Shown here: positions 43,145 to 52,133 of the stretch, one piece after another
Numbering within the stretch: the first letter of the stretch is position 1
Layout: each line of letters starts with the position of its first letter
Origin: Marinomonas sp. CT5
GTDB taxonomy: Bacteria; Pseudomonadota; Gammaproteobacteria; Pseudomonadales; Marinomonadaceae
DNA length: 64,000 nucleotides
Reading direction: 5' to 3'
Assembly: GCF_018336975.1 (NCBI RefSeq)
Contig: NZ_CP025572.1
Span: forward strand, 4,684,162 to 4,748,161
The notes under the pieces: generated by a model
What the model was told of the DNA's origin: nothing
Databases searched by the model: none
The model's input: only the letters and a program-made list of their open reading frames with translations
Made by a program: the position numbers and the translations under genes

Positions 43145-44422
43145 TTGAGCAAACATGAATCGTCTTACTACGAGGCGACGGCGAACGCAGTAAAAAACCG
43201 TCCGCAGCTCGTTGGTGATCACAGTACAGATATTTGCATCATTGGTGGTGGGTTTACCGGAACCTCGGCCGCTTTGCACCTTGCCGAGGCCGGTTATAAG
43301 GTGACTTTGTTGGAAGCAAATCATATTGGTTGGGGGGCATCAGGACGTAATGGCGGTCAAATTTGTCAAGGTCATAACATGGGTCATGCGGATTTGGTTG
43401 CTAAGGTGGGAAAAGAGACGGCAGATTTACTCTGGCAAACCTCTGTCGATTCTGTAGAGATAGTCAAAGATCTGATTGCACAATACCAAATTGATTGTGA
43501 TTTAACGTCGGGCGTATTGCATGTGGCCTCGAAGTCTCGTCATGCCGATGACATCAAACAAGCAGTAGAATATAAACGGCAACAGCTAAACTATGACAAG
43601 GTCGATTATCTTGATGCGAACGCGGTGGCGGCTAAATTGGGTACAGATCGTTACTTTGGCGGTGAATGGTATAAAGATGGAGCTCATATTCACCCTTTGA
43701 ACTTTGTCTTGGGACTGGCTAACGCCGCTGAGTCTCATGGCGCGACACTTTATGAGCATTCAGAAGTTATTGAATATACAGATGGTAAAGAGCCTGAAGT
43801 AATTACCAATAAAGGTCGTGTCAAATGTCGCTATTTATTGTTTGCTTGTAATGGCTACTTGGGCAATTTGAATGGTCCTGCGGCGCGAAAAATCATGCCG
43901 ATTAATAACTTTATTATTGCTACCGAACCTTTGCCAGATAAAGTGACAGAGCTTATCAATCCTGAGCGCTTGGCCGTTGCGGACTCTAAGTTTGTGGTCA
44001 ACTATTATCGTTTATCCAGCGATGGCAGAATGTTATGGGGCGGTGGTGAAAACTATACCCCTTCTTTCCCGAAAGACATTGCCGGATTTGTTAAAAAGCA
44101 CATGTTGGCGACTTACCCAGAGTTAGCCCAATACCACATTGATTACGCTTGGGGCGGCACGTTGGCGATTACACTTAATCGCATGCCACAGATTACGCGC
44201 CAACAAGAGAACATTTTTGTCGCACAAGGGTACTCCGGTCATGGTGTCGCGCTGGCGACTTATGCCGGAGCGATTTTTGCCAAAGCGGTACAAGGCTCAC
44301 TAGAAGAAGTGGATGCATTTGAAAAATTGCCTTCACGTGATTTTCCTGGCGGTACATTACTGCGCTGGCCAGGCCTAGTGGCAGGTATGTTGTATTACTC
44401 TCTGTTGGATCGATTGCCCTAA
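43145..44422 (+). CDS. puuB: gamma-glutamylputrescine oxidoreductase-like FAD enzyme, copy 2
   Basis: Second DAO-fold FAD enzyme. I place the start at TTG 43145, with CAGGAG six bases upstream, giving 425 residues that align end to end with copy 1 (SSYYEATANAVKNRPQL against NSYYAASANDKAIRPQL). The FAD fold is ICIIGGGFTGTSAALHLAEA, then GWGASGRNGGQIC. The open frame upstream (31 codons) covers the promoter. It diverges from puuA copy 1 and is followed by a TetR gene. Which amine each copy prefers is unknown. Confidence 0.85.
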   Translation: MSKHESSYYEATANAVKNRPQLVGDHSTDICIIGGGFTGTSAALHLAEAGYKVTLLEANHIGWGASGRNGGQICQGHNMGHADLVAKVGKETADLLWQTSVDSVEIVKDLIAQYQIDCDLTSGVLHVASKSRHADDIKQAVEYKRQQLNYDKVDYLDANAVAAKLGTDRYFGGEWYKDGAHIHPLNFVLGLANAAESHGATLYEHSEVIEYTDGKEPEVITNKGRVKCRYLLFACNGYLGNLNGPAARKIMPINNFIIATEPLPDKVTELINPERLAVADSKFVVNYYRLSSDGRMLWGGGENYTPSFPKDIAGFVKKHMLATYPELAQYHIDYAWGGTLAITLNRMPQITRQQENIFVAQGYSGHGVALATYAGAIFAKAVQGSLEEVDAFEKLPSRDFPGGTLLRWPGLVAGMLYYSLLDRLP

Positions 44423-44525
44423 TGTAATGGATGAACTGGCATTGCCATGTCCAGTGTGAGGTGCCATGTGTATAATTTAAGCAACCAATTTTTCGAACTC
44501 TGTTAAAAGGAAGTCAACTTCGACC

Positions 44526-45182
44526 ATGGCCACCCCTCCATCCCAAGTGAAAACCATGCAACCTGTTTCGCCGCGTAGTGAGCCAGTACAGTCGCGTTCA
44601 ATTAAACGTGCAAAGCAAATCTTAGACGTGACCAGCGAACTTTTGGAAACAGTGGGATTAAATGATCTAAATACGGCGATTATTGCCAAAGAGGTGGGCA
44701 TTTCGGTTGGGTCTTTGTACCACTATTTCCCGAATAAGCATGCTATTTTGTACGCGATGGGGAAGTCTTGGCTTGATAGTATTGAAGAGGTTCTTGCTGA
44801 GATTCAAGAGTGGCCGTTAGAAGCCATGACATTGACTGACTTTATTGATCAGGTGGTTGATATAAATCTGCGTACTTATCGCCAGCAACGCGCGGTTTTA
44901 GGGTTAGTACAAGCGATGTTTTCGGTACAGGAATTGCGCGAATTGGATGAACAACATGATGACATGGTGATCTCTCAAATGGCAAAGGTCTTTAAGCGGA
45001 TTGGTCTGAAAAAGCATATTCGCGAGCGAGAGCGTATTGCGCGTTTGTATTTAGAAGTGACCCACAGTACCTATTTGGTCGTGGTGAACCAAAATGAGCG
45101 GCGTGCTTCGAGCACCTTGTTGGATCTCAAGCTGATGCTGACCAGTTTAATGGAGCGTCATATTAATGAGCCAACGTCCTGA
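44526..45182 (+). CDS. TetR-family regulator in the polyamine island
   Basis: The 218 residues carry a TetR helix-turn-helix at about 20-65 (LNDLNTAIIAKEVGISVGSL, then YHYFPNKHAILYAM). The C-terminal part is a helical ligand domain resembling the TetR C-terminal family without a clear ligand. A ribosome binding site AAGGAAG is 13 bases away, longer than usual; an in-frame ATG at 44562 is an alternative. It follows puuB copy 2 by about 100 bases and may control it or neighbouring polyamine genes. Confidence 0.85.
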   Translation: MATPPSQVKTMQPVSPRSEPVQSRSIKRAKQILDVTSELLETVGLNDLNTAIIAKEVGISVGSLYHYFPNKHAILYAMGKSWLDSIEEVLAEIQEWPLEAMTLTDFIDQVVDINLRTYRQQRAVLGLVQAMFSVQELRELDEQHDDMVISQMAKVFKRIGLKKHIRERERIARLYLEVTHSTYLVVVNQNERRASSTLLDLKLMLTSLMERHINEPTS

Positions 45183-45198
45183 TGCAAGCCGCTTTTCG

Positions 45199-46020
45199 TT
45201 AGTTTTTTTCTCTGTCTAAGGCGTCCAAATGCGTTAAGAATAACGTGAAAATTTCGGATTGAGTTGAAGTATTCAACTTAGAATGGATATTTTTCCTATG
45301 TACCTTGACGGTGCCAGCACTGATATCCAGTTCATTGGCGATGGATTTGGAAGAATGCCCTTTTAGTAGTAGACCAAGAATTTCTTGTTCACGGGTGGTT
45401 AATACACCATGGGCAAAGCTTTTTAGGGCATATTTAAGTGGGCCTGAACTCGCCTCACGGTTTACGAATTCTCCTGATTGTGTAAGCCAAAATTGTTTGA
45501 TTAAGGCTTCGATCATAGGAAAAACGTTTTTTAAATTATTCAATTCAGTACGACGAATTGAACCGACTGTTTTTTGCCTTCCTAGTGAAACTGCACAAGT
45601 TGTTGTTTTATCCAGTTCTATCAAAAGATTAATTTCATCAACCAAATCAAAGTTGCGGTAACAAGTTTGGTAGTACTCGGTTTCCTCAAACGAGTCTGGC
45701 GCCATGTCAATTAAGCGATAAACGCCAGGGGAAATACCTTGTTGTATGGCGTTAAAAAGAGGATCGAGTAAATACGCTTTATTGAGGTAGGTTCGTAAGC
45801 TGTGGCTTTGCTCGCTCGGGTTACTTGGGTGGATCAATAGTGGCTTCAGCGTTTTTTTGTAGGTCACTATGATGATGGTGTCAAAATAACACAAATTTTT
45901 AAGCACATCTTCTAATGCTGTTGGAAAGCTGGGCACACGAATATGGCTCGTTAAAGCTCCAAGGTCCTTCATTAGCTCGGGTAACGCCAACTGGCCCCTT
46001 AAAGCGTTTTTCTGCATCAT
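45199..46020 (-). CDS. LuxR/GerE-type transcriptional regulator
   Basis: The ATG at 46020 with GAGAGG upstream gives 273 residues; 20 more in-frame codons precede it. The N-terminal 200 residues form a sensor-like domain I cannot place (no receiver Asp set is visible). The C-terminal GerE helix-turn-helix is LTTREQEILGLLLKGHSSKS, then ELDISAGTVKVHRKNIHSKL. It is divergent from puuA copy 2, with a 563-base gap holding several palindromes. GerE proteins such as NarL bind 7-2-7 inverted heptamers, which fits the motif at 46410, making this a candidate activator of the polyamine units. Confidence 0.88.
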   Translation of the reverse strand: MMQKNALRGQLALPELMKDLGALTSHIRVPSFPTALEDVLKNLCYFDTIIIVTYKKTLKPLLIHPSNPSEQSHSLRTYLNKAYLLDPLFNAIQQGISPGVYRLIDMAPDSFEETEYYQTCYRNFDLVDEINLLIELDKTTTCAVSLGRQKTVGSIRRTELNNLKNVFPMIEALIKQFWLTQSGEFVNREASSGPLKYALKSFAHGVLTTREQEILGLLLKGHSSKSIANELDISAGTVKVHRKNIHSKLNTSTQSEIFTLFLTHLDALDREKN

Positions 46021-46333
46021 TTTGGATCCTCTCTCATGCTTTACTCTCATATAAAGCGTCATTATGGTGCATAAAATCAACGTCTTTATAAATCGTGGCC
46101 GTTAAGTAGCAACTATTAGGCCACATTTTCCATTGCTGGAAGCAGTAAGCAAATCGACTTATTACTCGGTTTTGCTATTTGCCTTCAAGGTTAATATTCA
46201 GAGCAAAATATCGTCGACTTTTTAATTCTTTTTGTAGTAAAAATGCAGTCACCATCTGCAAATTTTCAGGCTTACGCTATTTAATTTAATTTTGATGAGT
46301 GCTTTGAAATCACGCTTAATCAACAAATATCAG

Positions 46334-46425
46334 TCACATAGCGATATGTGAAGGTAAGACTATCTCTTACTGCGTATAGTTAATATATAAATATGTTGAA
46401 ATTTGCATATACCCAATCGGGGGTA
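46334..46425. promoter_or_regulatory. palindrome cluster upstream of puuA copy 2
   Basis: Three inverted repeats lie within 92 bases: TCACATA-gcga-TATGTGA (46334-46351), GTAAGA-ctatc-TCTTAC (46354-46370), and TACCCAATCGGGGGTA (46410-46425), the third copy of the island motif with one arm mismatch. The rest of the 46021-46583 gap is AT-rich with no gene. Together they mark a regulated promoter for puuA2-potF2 and possibly the divergent LuxR gene. Confidence 0.65.
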
Positions 46426-46583
46426 GTTACTCGCAACATTTGCTCGGGTTAAGGTGATTTATATCAGAAGAATGTAACTTGAACCCTACCCTTAACATGA
46501 AAAAATCGAAACAAAGTTCGATTATTAATTGGATTCAAAATGACTTCTTCAGCAGTAAGACTCATTTCATAAGAGAATATTCT

Positions 46584-47918
46584 ATGTCGGATATGTATAA
46601 AGGGAACAACGAATTTGATCTGTTCATTACAGACTTGAATGGTAATTTGCGTGGTAAGCGCATTCCCTCTAGCGGTTTAAAAAGCGTCATGACTCAAGGC
46701 GTAAAACTTCCTCAATCAGTGATTGGATTTGACCACTGGGGAGATGATGTTCTCGATAATGGCATGGTTTTCGAGACTGGCGATAGTGACGGTGTGTGCT
46801 TCCCTGTTCATCCTGAACCGATTCCTGTGCCTTGGGCTGAGTCGGCTCGCGATCAAATCTTAGCGATGATGTACAACGCGGATGGAACGCCATTTTATCC
46901 TGATCCTCGTCAGATCTTGACCCGTATTGTTAAGCGTTTCAAAGACCTTGGTTACACGCCTGTCGTCGCAACGGAACTAGAATTTTACTTATTAGACGGC
47001 CAAGCAGAAGCTAAACGTCAGCCTTCTCCACCTATCATCGTAGAAGGTAATGGCGTACGTCTAAACAAAACCGATTGTTATTCCATCGAAGAAATGGATG
47101 GCCTAGAAGGCTTTTTTGCTGAAGTTCGTCGAGCCTGTGAAATCCAAGGTATTCCTGCTGACACGATTATCTCAGAATTGGGTCCTGGTCAGTTTGAAAT
47201 CAATATGAAACACACCAATGACGCGGTTCAAGCGGCGGATCATGCGGTGATGTTTAAACGTTTAGTGAAAGGCGTGGCGCGTCATCATGATTTCGGTGCG
47301 ACCTTTATGGCGAAGCCTTATGCGGAAAAAAGTGGTAATGGCTTCCATGTGCATTTCAGCTTGCTAGATGAACAAGGCAACAACGTATTTGATAATGGTA
47401 CAGACGAAGGCTCTGGCTTACTGCAACAGGCGGTCGCTGGTGTGTTGAACCATATGTCTGGCTCTATGTTGGTCTTTGCTCCACACATGAACTCTTACCG
47501 TCGCTTCCAAAACGGCGCTCATGCTCCCACTTTTGCTAGCTGGGGCTATGAAAATCGTACTGTCGCGGTTCGTATTCCGGAAAGTGAGCCAGTGGCTCGC
47601 CGTATTGAACACCGAGTGGCGGGAGCGGATGCTAATCCATATTTGGTACTGGCTGCTGTGTTAGGTGCTGCATTGCATGGCATTGAAGCGAAATTGTCAC
47701 CACCTCAACCCATTGAAGGTGATGCTTATGCAATGTCTGAGCGCTTTGAACCTCTGCCTAATCGATGGGAGCTTGCGTCCGAATCTTTTGCTGATAGTGT
47801 TTTCTTGCGTGATTATTTAGGTGAAGAGTTTGTACGTGTTTATGGCGCAGCAAAAGAACAAGAGCAGCAAAAAATATACAGCCGTATTTCGAATGTTGAA
47901 TACGAAGCTTATTTATAG
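46584..47918 (+). CDS. puuA: gamma-glutamylputrescine synthetase (glutamine synthetase family), copy 2
   Basis: Second PuuA-like ligase. The ATG at 46584 (MSDMYKGNNEFDLFITDLNG) with AAGAGAA upstream gives 444 residues, similar to copy 1. The frame is open 35 codons further up (TTG 46479, ATG 46497), without a binding site. Metal-site segments TELEFYLLD and GPGQFEINMKHTND and the NSYRRFQNGAHAPTFASWGY region are intact. It differs clearly from copy 1, for example an extra loop after residue 30, suggesting a different amine such as spermidine or cadaverine (inference). Upstream of potF copy 2. Confidence 0.9.
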   Translation: MSDMYKGNNEFDLFITDLNGNLRGKRIPSSGLKSVMTQGVKLPQSVIGFDHWGDDVLDNGMVFETGDSDGVCFPVHPEPIPVPWAESARDQILAMMYNADGTPFYPDPRQILTRIVKRFKDLGYTPVVATELEFYLLDGQAEAKRQPSPPIIVEGNGVRLNKTDCYSIEEMDGLEGFFAEVRRACEIQGIPADTIISELGPGQFEINMKHTNDAVQAADHAVMFKRLVKGVARHHDFGATFMAKPYAEKSGNGFHVHFSLLDEQGNNVFDNGTDEGSGLLQQAVAGVLNHMSGSMLVFAPHMNSYRRFQNGAHAPTFASWGYENRTVAVRIPESEPVARRIEHRVAGADANPYLVLAAVLGAALHGIEAKLSPPQPIEGDAYAMSERFEPLPNRWELASESFADSVFLRDYLGEEFVRVYGAAKEQEQQKIYSRISNVEYEAYL

Positions 47919-48044
47919 TTACAGATAGCTTAGTCGCTTGAGTAAAAGAGCAAAATAAGAAAGCCCGTTAGAGGCTTTGGAAATAATGAAGAAACCACAA
48001 CTGGAACCGGTCAATGAAAATTGACTGATAATTGGAGAATCTAC

Positions 48045-49136
48045 ATGAAGCGCAATATATTGAGTTTATTGGTTGTTGGCACGGCGTCGACTTTTGCTGT
48101 AAGCAGCTACGCAGAAGAAGTTGTCAATGTTTACAATTTTTCAGACTACATGGCGCCAGGCGCGTTAGAGCAATTTACCAAAGAAACGGGCATTAAGGTA
48201 AATTACGATGTGTACGACAGCAATGAAGTATTGGAAGCTAAATTGATGGCGGGTGGCTCTGGCTACGATATTGTGGTTCCGTCAAACTCCTTCTTTGAAC
48301 GACAAGTAAAAGCTGGTGTTTATCAAACCATTGATAAGAGTAAGCTGAGCAATTACGGCAACCTAGATCAAGCTGTGGCCAAGACTTTAGAAAAGCAAGA
48401 TCCAGGCAATGCGCATCATATTCCTTATGCTTGGGGAACCATTGGCATAGGTTACAATACGAAAATGGTTGAAGAGCGCCTAGGAACCAAAGACATTACC
48501 TCTTGGGACGTTGTATTTGACCCAACCATCGCGGCTAAGCTAGCGGATTGTGGTATCACCATTTTGGATTCTCCGGCAGAAATCATGTCCGTGGTGAACA
48601 ACTATCGTAAAGTAGATCCGAACTCTGAAGACAAAGGTGAGTTAGAAAAGTCAGCCAAGATTCTATCTGATACTCGAGATAATATTCGTTATTTCCATTC
48701 AAGCAAGTATATTTCTGAATTGGCGAACGGCGATGTGTGTGTGACCATTGGTTATAATGGTGATGTGTTACAGGCAAAAAGTCGTGCAGAAGAAGCGGGT
48801 CAAGGTGTCGACATTAATTTTGTGAACCCTAAAGAAGGTACTTTAGGTTGGTTCGATTTGATGGCGATTCCTGCTGATGCGCCTCACCCTGAGGCGGCAC
48901 TTAAGTACATTAACTTTATTCTTAAGAAAGACATCGCGGCGGCTATTTCAAATTACGTATTCTTTGCAGTGCCTAATACGGCTGCTGAGCCTTTGTTAGA
49001 TAAAGAAGTGGCTGAAAACCCTGCTGTGTATCCAACGCAAGAAGACAAGAAAACACTGTTTGTGCAAACCGCCCATACAGCACGTTTTGACCGCTTGCTA
49101 ACGCGTGCTTGGACAAATATTAAGACAGGCCGATAA
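48045..49136 (+). CDS. potF: putrescine/spermidine periplasmic binding protein, copy 2
   Basis: The ATG at 48045 with GGAG seven bases upstream gives 363 residues. The signal peptide KRNILSLLVVGTASTFAVSS ends near YAEE. The mature part has VYNFSDYMAPGALEQF, DVYDSNEVLEAKLMAG and IPYAWGTIGIGYN, as in copy 1. It stands directly before potG-potH-potI, so it is the cognate binding protein of that importer. Confidence 0.93.
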   Translation: MKRNILSLLVVGTASTFAVSSYAEEVVNVYNFSDYMAPGALEQFTKETGIKVNYDVYDSNEVLEAKLMAGGSGYDIVVPSNSFFERQVKAGVYQTIDKSKLSNYGNLDQAVAKTLEKQDPGNAHHIPYAWGTIGIGYNTKMVEERLGTKDITSWDVVFDPTIAAKLADCGITILDSPAEIMSVVNNYRKVDPNSEDKGELEKSAKILSDTRDNIRYFHSSKYISELANGDVCVTIGYNGDVLQAKSRAEEAGQGVDINFVNPKEGTLGWFDLMAIPADAPHPEAALKYINFILKKDIAAAISNYVFFAVPNTAAEPLLDKEVAENPAVYPTQEDKKTLFVQTAHTARFDRLLTRAWTNIKTGR

Positions 49137-49213
49137 TCCGCCTTCTGTATGTGGGCGATGCTGCTACTATCTTAGCATCGCCCTTTTCCACTATTATCTG
49201 ACAGGTTTGTGAT

Positions 49214-50368
49214 ATGTCCGTGTCTTCTCCTTCTCCTATACTAACATCTCAAACGATGCCTGCTTGGCGTCAAAAAGACGCTGAACCTTTTGTTCGCATT
49301 GAGCAAATCAATAAAACGTTTGGCGATTTTACCGCTGTGAATAACGTTTCTCTGGATATTTATAAAAACGAATTATTTTGCCTATTGGGTGGGTCGGGTT
49401 CTGGTAAAAGTACCCTGCTACGAATGTTGGCAGGCTTTGAGTCCCCTACTTCCGGTCGCATCATTATTGATGGTGTTGACATGTCGGACGTTCCGCCATG
49501 GGAACGCCCTGTGAACATGATGTTCCAGTCTTATGCCTTGTTCCCTCATTTGACGGTTGAAGCCAATGTGGCGTTTGGCCTAAAGCGTGAAGGAGTATCC
49601 AGCAGTGAAGTAAAAAAACGTGTGGCTGAAATTCTTGAGATGGTCAAGTTAGGTCATCTTGCGCGTCGCAAACCACATATGTTGTCTGGCGGACAGCGTC
49701 AACGTGTGGCCTTGGCTCGCTCTTTGGTTAAACGCCCTAAATTATTGCTGTTGGATGAGCCATTAGGCGCCCTAGATAAAAAATTGCGCGAAGAAACACA
49801 GTTTGAACTGATGCGTTTGCAAGAAGAGCTAGGCATTACCTTTGTCGTCGTGACTCACGACCAAGAAGAAGCCATGACATTGGCAACGCGCATTGGTGTT
49901 ATGAATGACGGCGTGATCGTCCAAACTGCCGAACCTCATGAAGTGTATGAGTATCCTAGCAACCGTTATGTTGCGGAATTTATTGGTAATGTGAACCTGT
50001 TTAAAGGGTCTGTGGTGTCCGATGAACGAGACAGTGCGGCGATTCAGTGTGATGACACCAATGGTTTGATTTTCTTGGATCACGGTATCAGTTGTGCACC
50101 TAATCAAGTTGTAAATGTGGCGATTCGCCCTGAAAAAATACGCATTACCCGTGAGGCTGTCGTTGAGCAAAACAATACCGCGGAAGGGGTTATCACTGAA
50201 GTGGCGTACATGGGGAGTCAATCTATCTACAAGGTGCGTTTGCTGTCTGGTAAAGAAGTACGTGTCACTCAACCCAATACTCAACGAGACACTGGTGAGC
50301 GCCTAACATGGGATGATCAGGTGTATTTATCTTGGGATGCCGATAGCAGCGTGGTACTCACATCATGA
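49214..50368 (+). CDS. potG: polyamine ABC transporter ATP-binding protein
   Basis: ATPase of the putrescine importer. The 384 residues have Walker A GGSGSGKST at 59-67, the signature LSGGQRQRVALARSL near residue 157, Walker B LLLLDEPLGALDKK and a C-terminal TOBE domain from about 300. Its stop overlaps the potH ATG (ATGA), a typical coupled arrangement. Confidence 0.95.
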   Translation: MSVSSPSPILTSQTMPAWRQKDAEPFVRIEQINKTFGDFTAVNNVSLDIYKNELFCLLGGSGSGKSTLLRMLAGFESPTSGRIIIDGVDMSDVPPWERPVNMMFQSYALFPHLTVEANVAFGLKREGVSSSEVKKRVAEILEMVKLGHLARRKPHMLSGGQRQRVALARSLVKRPKLLLLDEPLGALDKKLREETQFELMRLQEELGITFVVVTHDQEEAMTLATRIGVMNDGVIVQTAEPHEVYEYPSNRYVAEFIGNVNLFKGSVVSDERDSAAIQCDDTNGLIFLDHGISCAPNQVVNVAIRPEKIRITREAVVEQNNTAEGVITEVAYMGSQSIYKVRLLSGKEVRVTQPNTQRDTGERLTWDDQVYLSWDADSSVVLTS

Positions 50369-51297
50369 TGAACGCACCCTCCAATACAACAAGTCCGACG
50401 CTATGGCAGCGTTTACAAAATATTCGTCTAGGGCGCTGGTTTGTTATTTTAATCCCTATGTTGTGGCTGGCGGCGTTCTTTTTTATCCCTTTTTTGGTGG
50501 TGTTTAAAATCTCGCTATCCGAGGCCATGATTTCGGTGCCACCCTATTCGCCATTATTGGAATGGGATCCAAGTAACGCTTACGCTACGTTGAAAGTGAC
50601 CTTTGGCAACTATCTTTTTTTGTTTGAATCGCGTTTTTATCTGGATGCGTATTTAAGCTCTTTGCGCATTGCCGCGGTGTCGACTTTTTTCACCTTAATC
50701 ATTGGTTTTCCGATTGCTTATTTCATTGCGCGCAGTGGACCAACGGCTCGTACAGTATTGTTGTCACTGGTTATTTTGCCTTTTTGGACCTCCTTTCTAT
50801 TGCGTGTTTACGCGTGGATGTCTTTGCTGAAGAAGAATGGTTTGGTCAATGACACATTGATGTCTTTAGGTTTGATCGATCAACCGCTGCAAATCTTACA
50901 AACGGATGTGGCGGTGTATATCGGTATTGTTTACACCTACTTGCCCTTTATGATTTTGCCTTTGTATACCACATTAGAAAAAATGGACATGAGCTTGATT
51001 GAGGCGGCGAAAGATCTGGGTGCGAAACCTTGGCGAGCCTTTTGTTTGGTGACTTTACCTTTGGCCAAGCCTGGTATAATCGCGGGCTGTCTGTTGGTGT
51101 TTATTCCTGCAGTTGGGGAGTTTGTTATTCCTGCTTTGTTAGGTGGCTCAGATACCTTGATGATTGGTCGTGTGTTGTGGGACGAGTTTTTCCTAAATCG
51201 AGATTGGCCGCTGGCGTCGGCGGTTGCCATTGTGATGCTGATCGTTCTGGTTGGTCCTATTATGTTCATGCGTAATGGCAATAAGGAGGCGATGTAA
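50365..51297 (+). CDS. potH: polyamine ABC transporter permease
   Basis: Inner-membrane permease of 310 residues with about six helices and the ATPase-contact loop EAAKDLGAKPWRAFCLVTLP near residue 210. The long N-terminal periplasmic part before the second helix (VPPYSPLLEWDPSNA) is a PotH feature. Its start overlaps potG and its stop overlaps the potI ATG. Confidence 0.94.
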   Translation: MMNAPSNTTSPTLWQRLQNIRLGRWFVILIPMLWLAAFFFIPFLVVFKISLSEAMISVPPYSPLLEWDPSNAYATLKVTFGNYLFLFESRFYLDAYLSSLRIAAVSTFFTLIIGFPIAYFIARSGPTARTVLLSLVILPFWTSFLLRVYAWMSLLKKNGLVNDTLMSLGLIDQPLQILQTDVAVYIGIVYTYLPFMILPLYTTLEKMDMSLIEAAKDLGAKPWRAFCLVTLPLAKPGIIAGCLLVFIPAVGEFVIPALLGGSDTLMIGRVLWDEFFLNRDWPLASAVAIVMLIVLVGPIMFMRNGNKEAM

Positions 51298-52106
51298 TGA
51301 AAAATCATTCTTTAGCGCTTAAGTTAAGTGCTGGTTTCGGCTTCTTATTTTTATACGCACCGATTGTAGCTCTGATTGTTTACAGTTTTAACGAATCCAA
51401 GCTGGTGACCGTTTGGGGAGGCTGGTCTTTAAAATGGTATGTTGAGTTGTTCCAAAATGATCAGATCATGGATGCCGCTTGGATTAGTTTAAAAATTGCC
51501 TTTATCAGTGCCTCTTTGGCGGCTGTACTCGGTACTTTGGCTGGGTTTGTGTTAAGTCGTATGACGAAGTTTCGTGGCAAAACCATGATGGCTGGTTGGG
51601 TTACAGCGCCTTTGGTGATGCCTGAAGTCATCACCGGTTTGTCGCTATTACTGTTGTTTGTCGCTATGGAAAGTATGTTTGGTTGGCCTGCAGGACGAGG
51701 CATGACGACAATTATTATTGCGCACACAACCTTTTGTTTAGCTTATGTGGCTGTGGTGGTGCAATCACGTTTGTCATCTATGGATGAGACGTTAGAAGAA
51801 GCGGCGATGGATCTTGGTGCTAAGCCAGTTTCCTTGTTTTTCTTAATTACGTTGCCGTTGATTGCGCCTGCTATCTTGTCTGGCTGGTTATTGTCATTTA
51901 CCTTATCACTTGATGATTTGGTCATCGCGAGTTTCGTCTCAGGTCCGGGTAACTCGACCTTGCCAATGGTGATTTTCTCGAAAGTTCGTTTGGGTGTGAC
52001 GCCAGAAATCAACGCCCTCGCGACCCTAATGATATTAGTGGTTTCCATTGCAGTGATTGCGGCGATTTTTATTATGCGCCGTCAAAATCGATTCCAAAAT
52101 CCATAA
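51297..52106 (+). CDS. potI: polyamine ABC transporter permease
   Basis: Second permease, 269 residues, about six helices, with EEAAMDLGAKPVSLFFLITLP as its ATPase-contact loop near residue 165. GGAGG precedes the overlapping TAATG start. It completes PotFGHI, and a glutamine amidotransferase-like hydrolase gene follows after 27 bases. Confidence 0.94.
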   Translation: MKNHSLALKLSAGFGFLFLYAPIVALIVYSFNESKLVTVWGGWSLKWYVELFQNDQIMDAAWISLKIAFISASLAAVLGTLAGFVLSRMTKFRGKTMMAGWVTAPLVMPEVITGLSLLLLFVAMESMFGWPAGRGMTTIIIAHTTFCLAYVAVVVQSRLSSMDETLEEAAMDLGAKPVSLFFLITLPLIAPAILSGWLLSFTLSLDDLVIASFVSGPGNSTLPMVIFSKVRLGVTPEINALATLMILVVSIAVIAAIFIMRRQNRFQNP

Positions 52107-52133
52107 GCGTTATGCCACTGAGGTAAGTGATTA

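Noticed and set aside
46334..46351. TCACATA-N4-TATGTGA as a CRP site
   Set aside because: CRP sites read TGTGA-N6-TCACA; here the half-sites face the opposite way with the wrong spacing.
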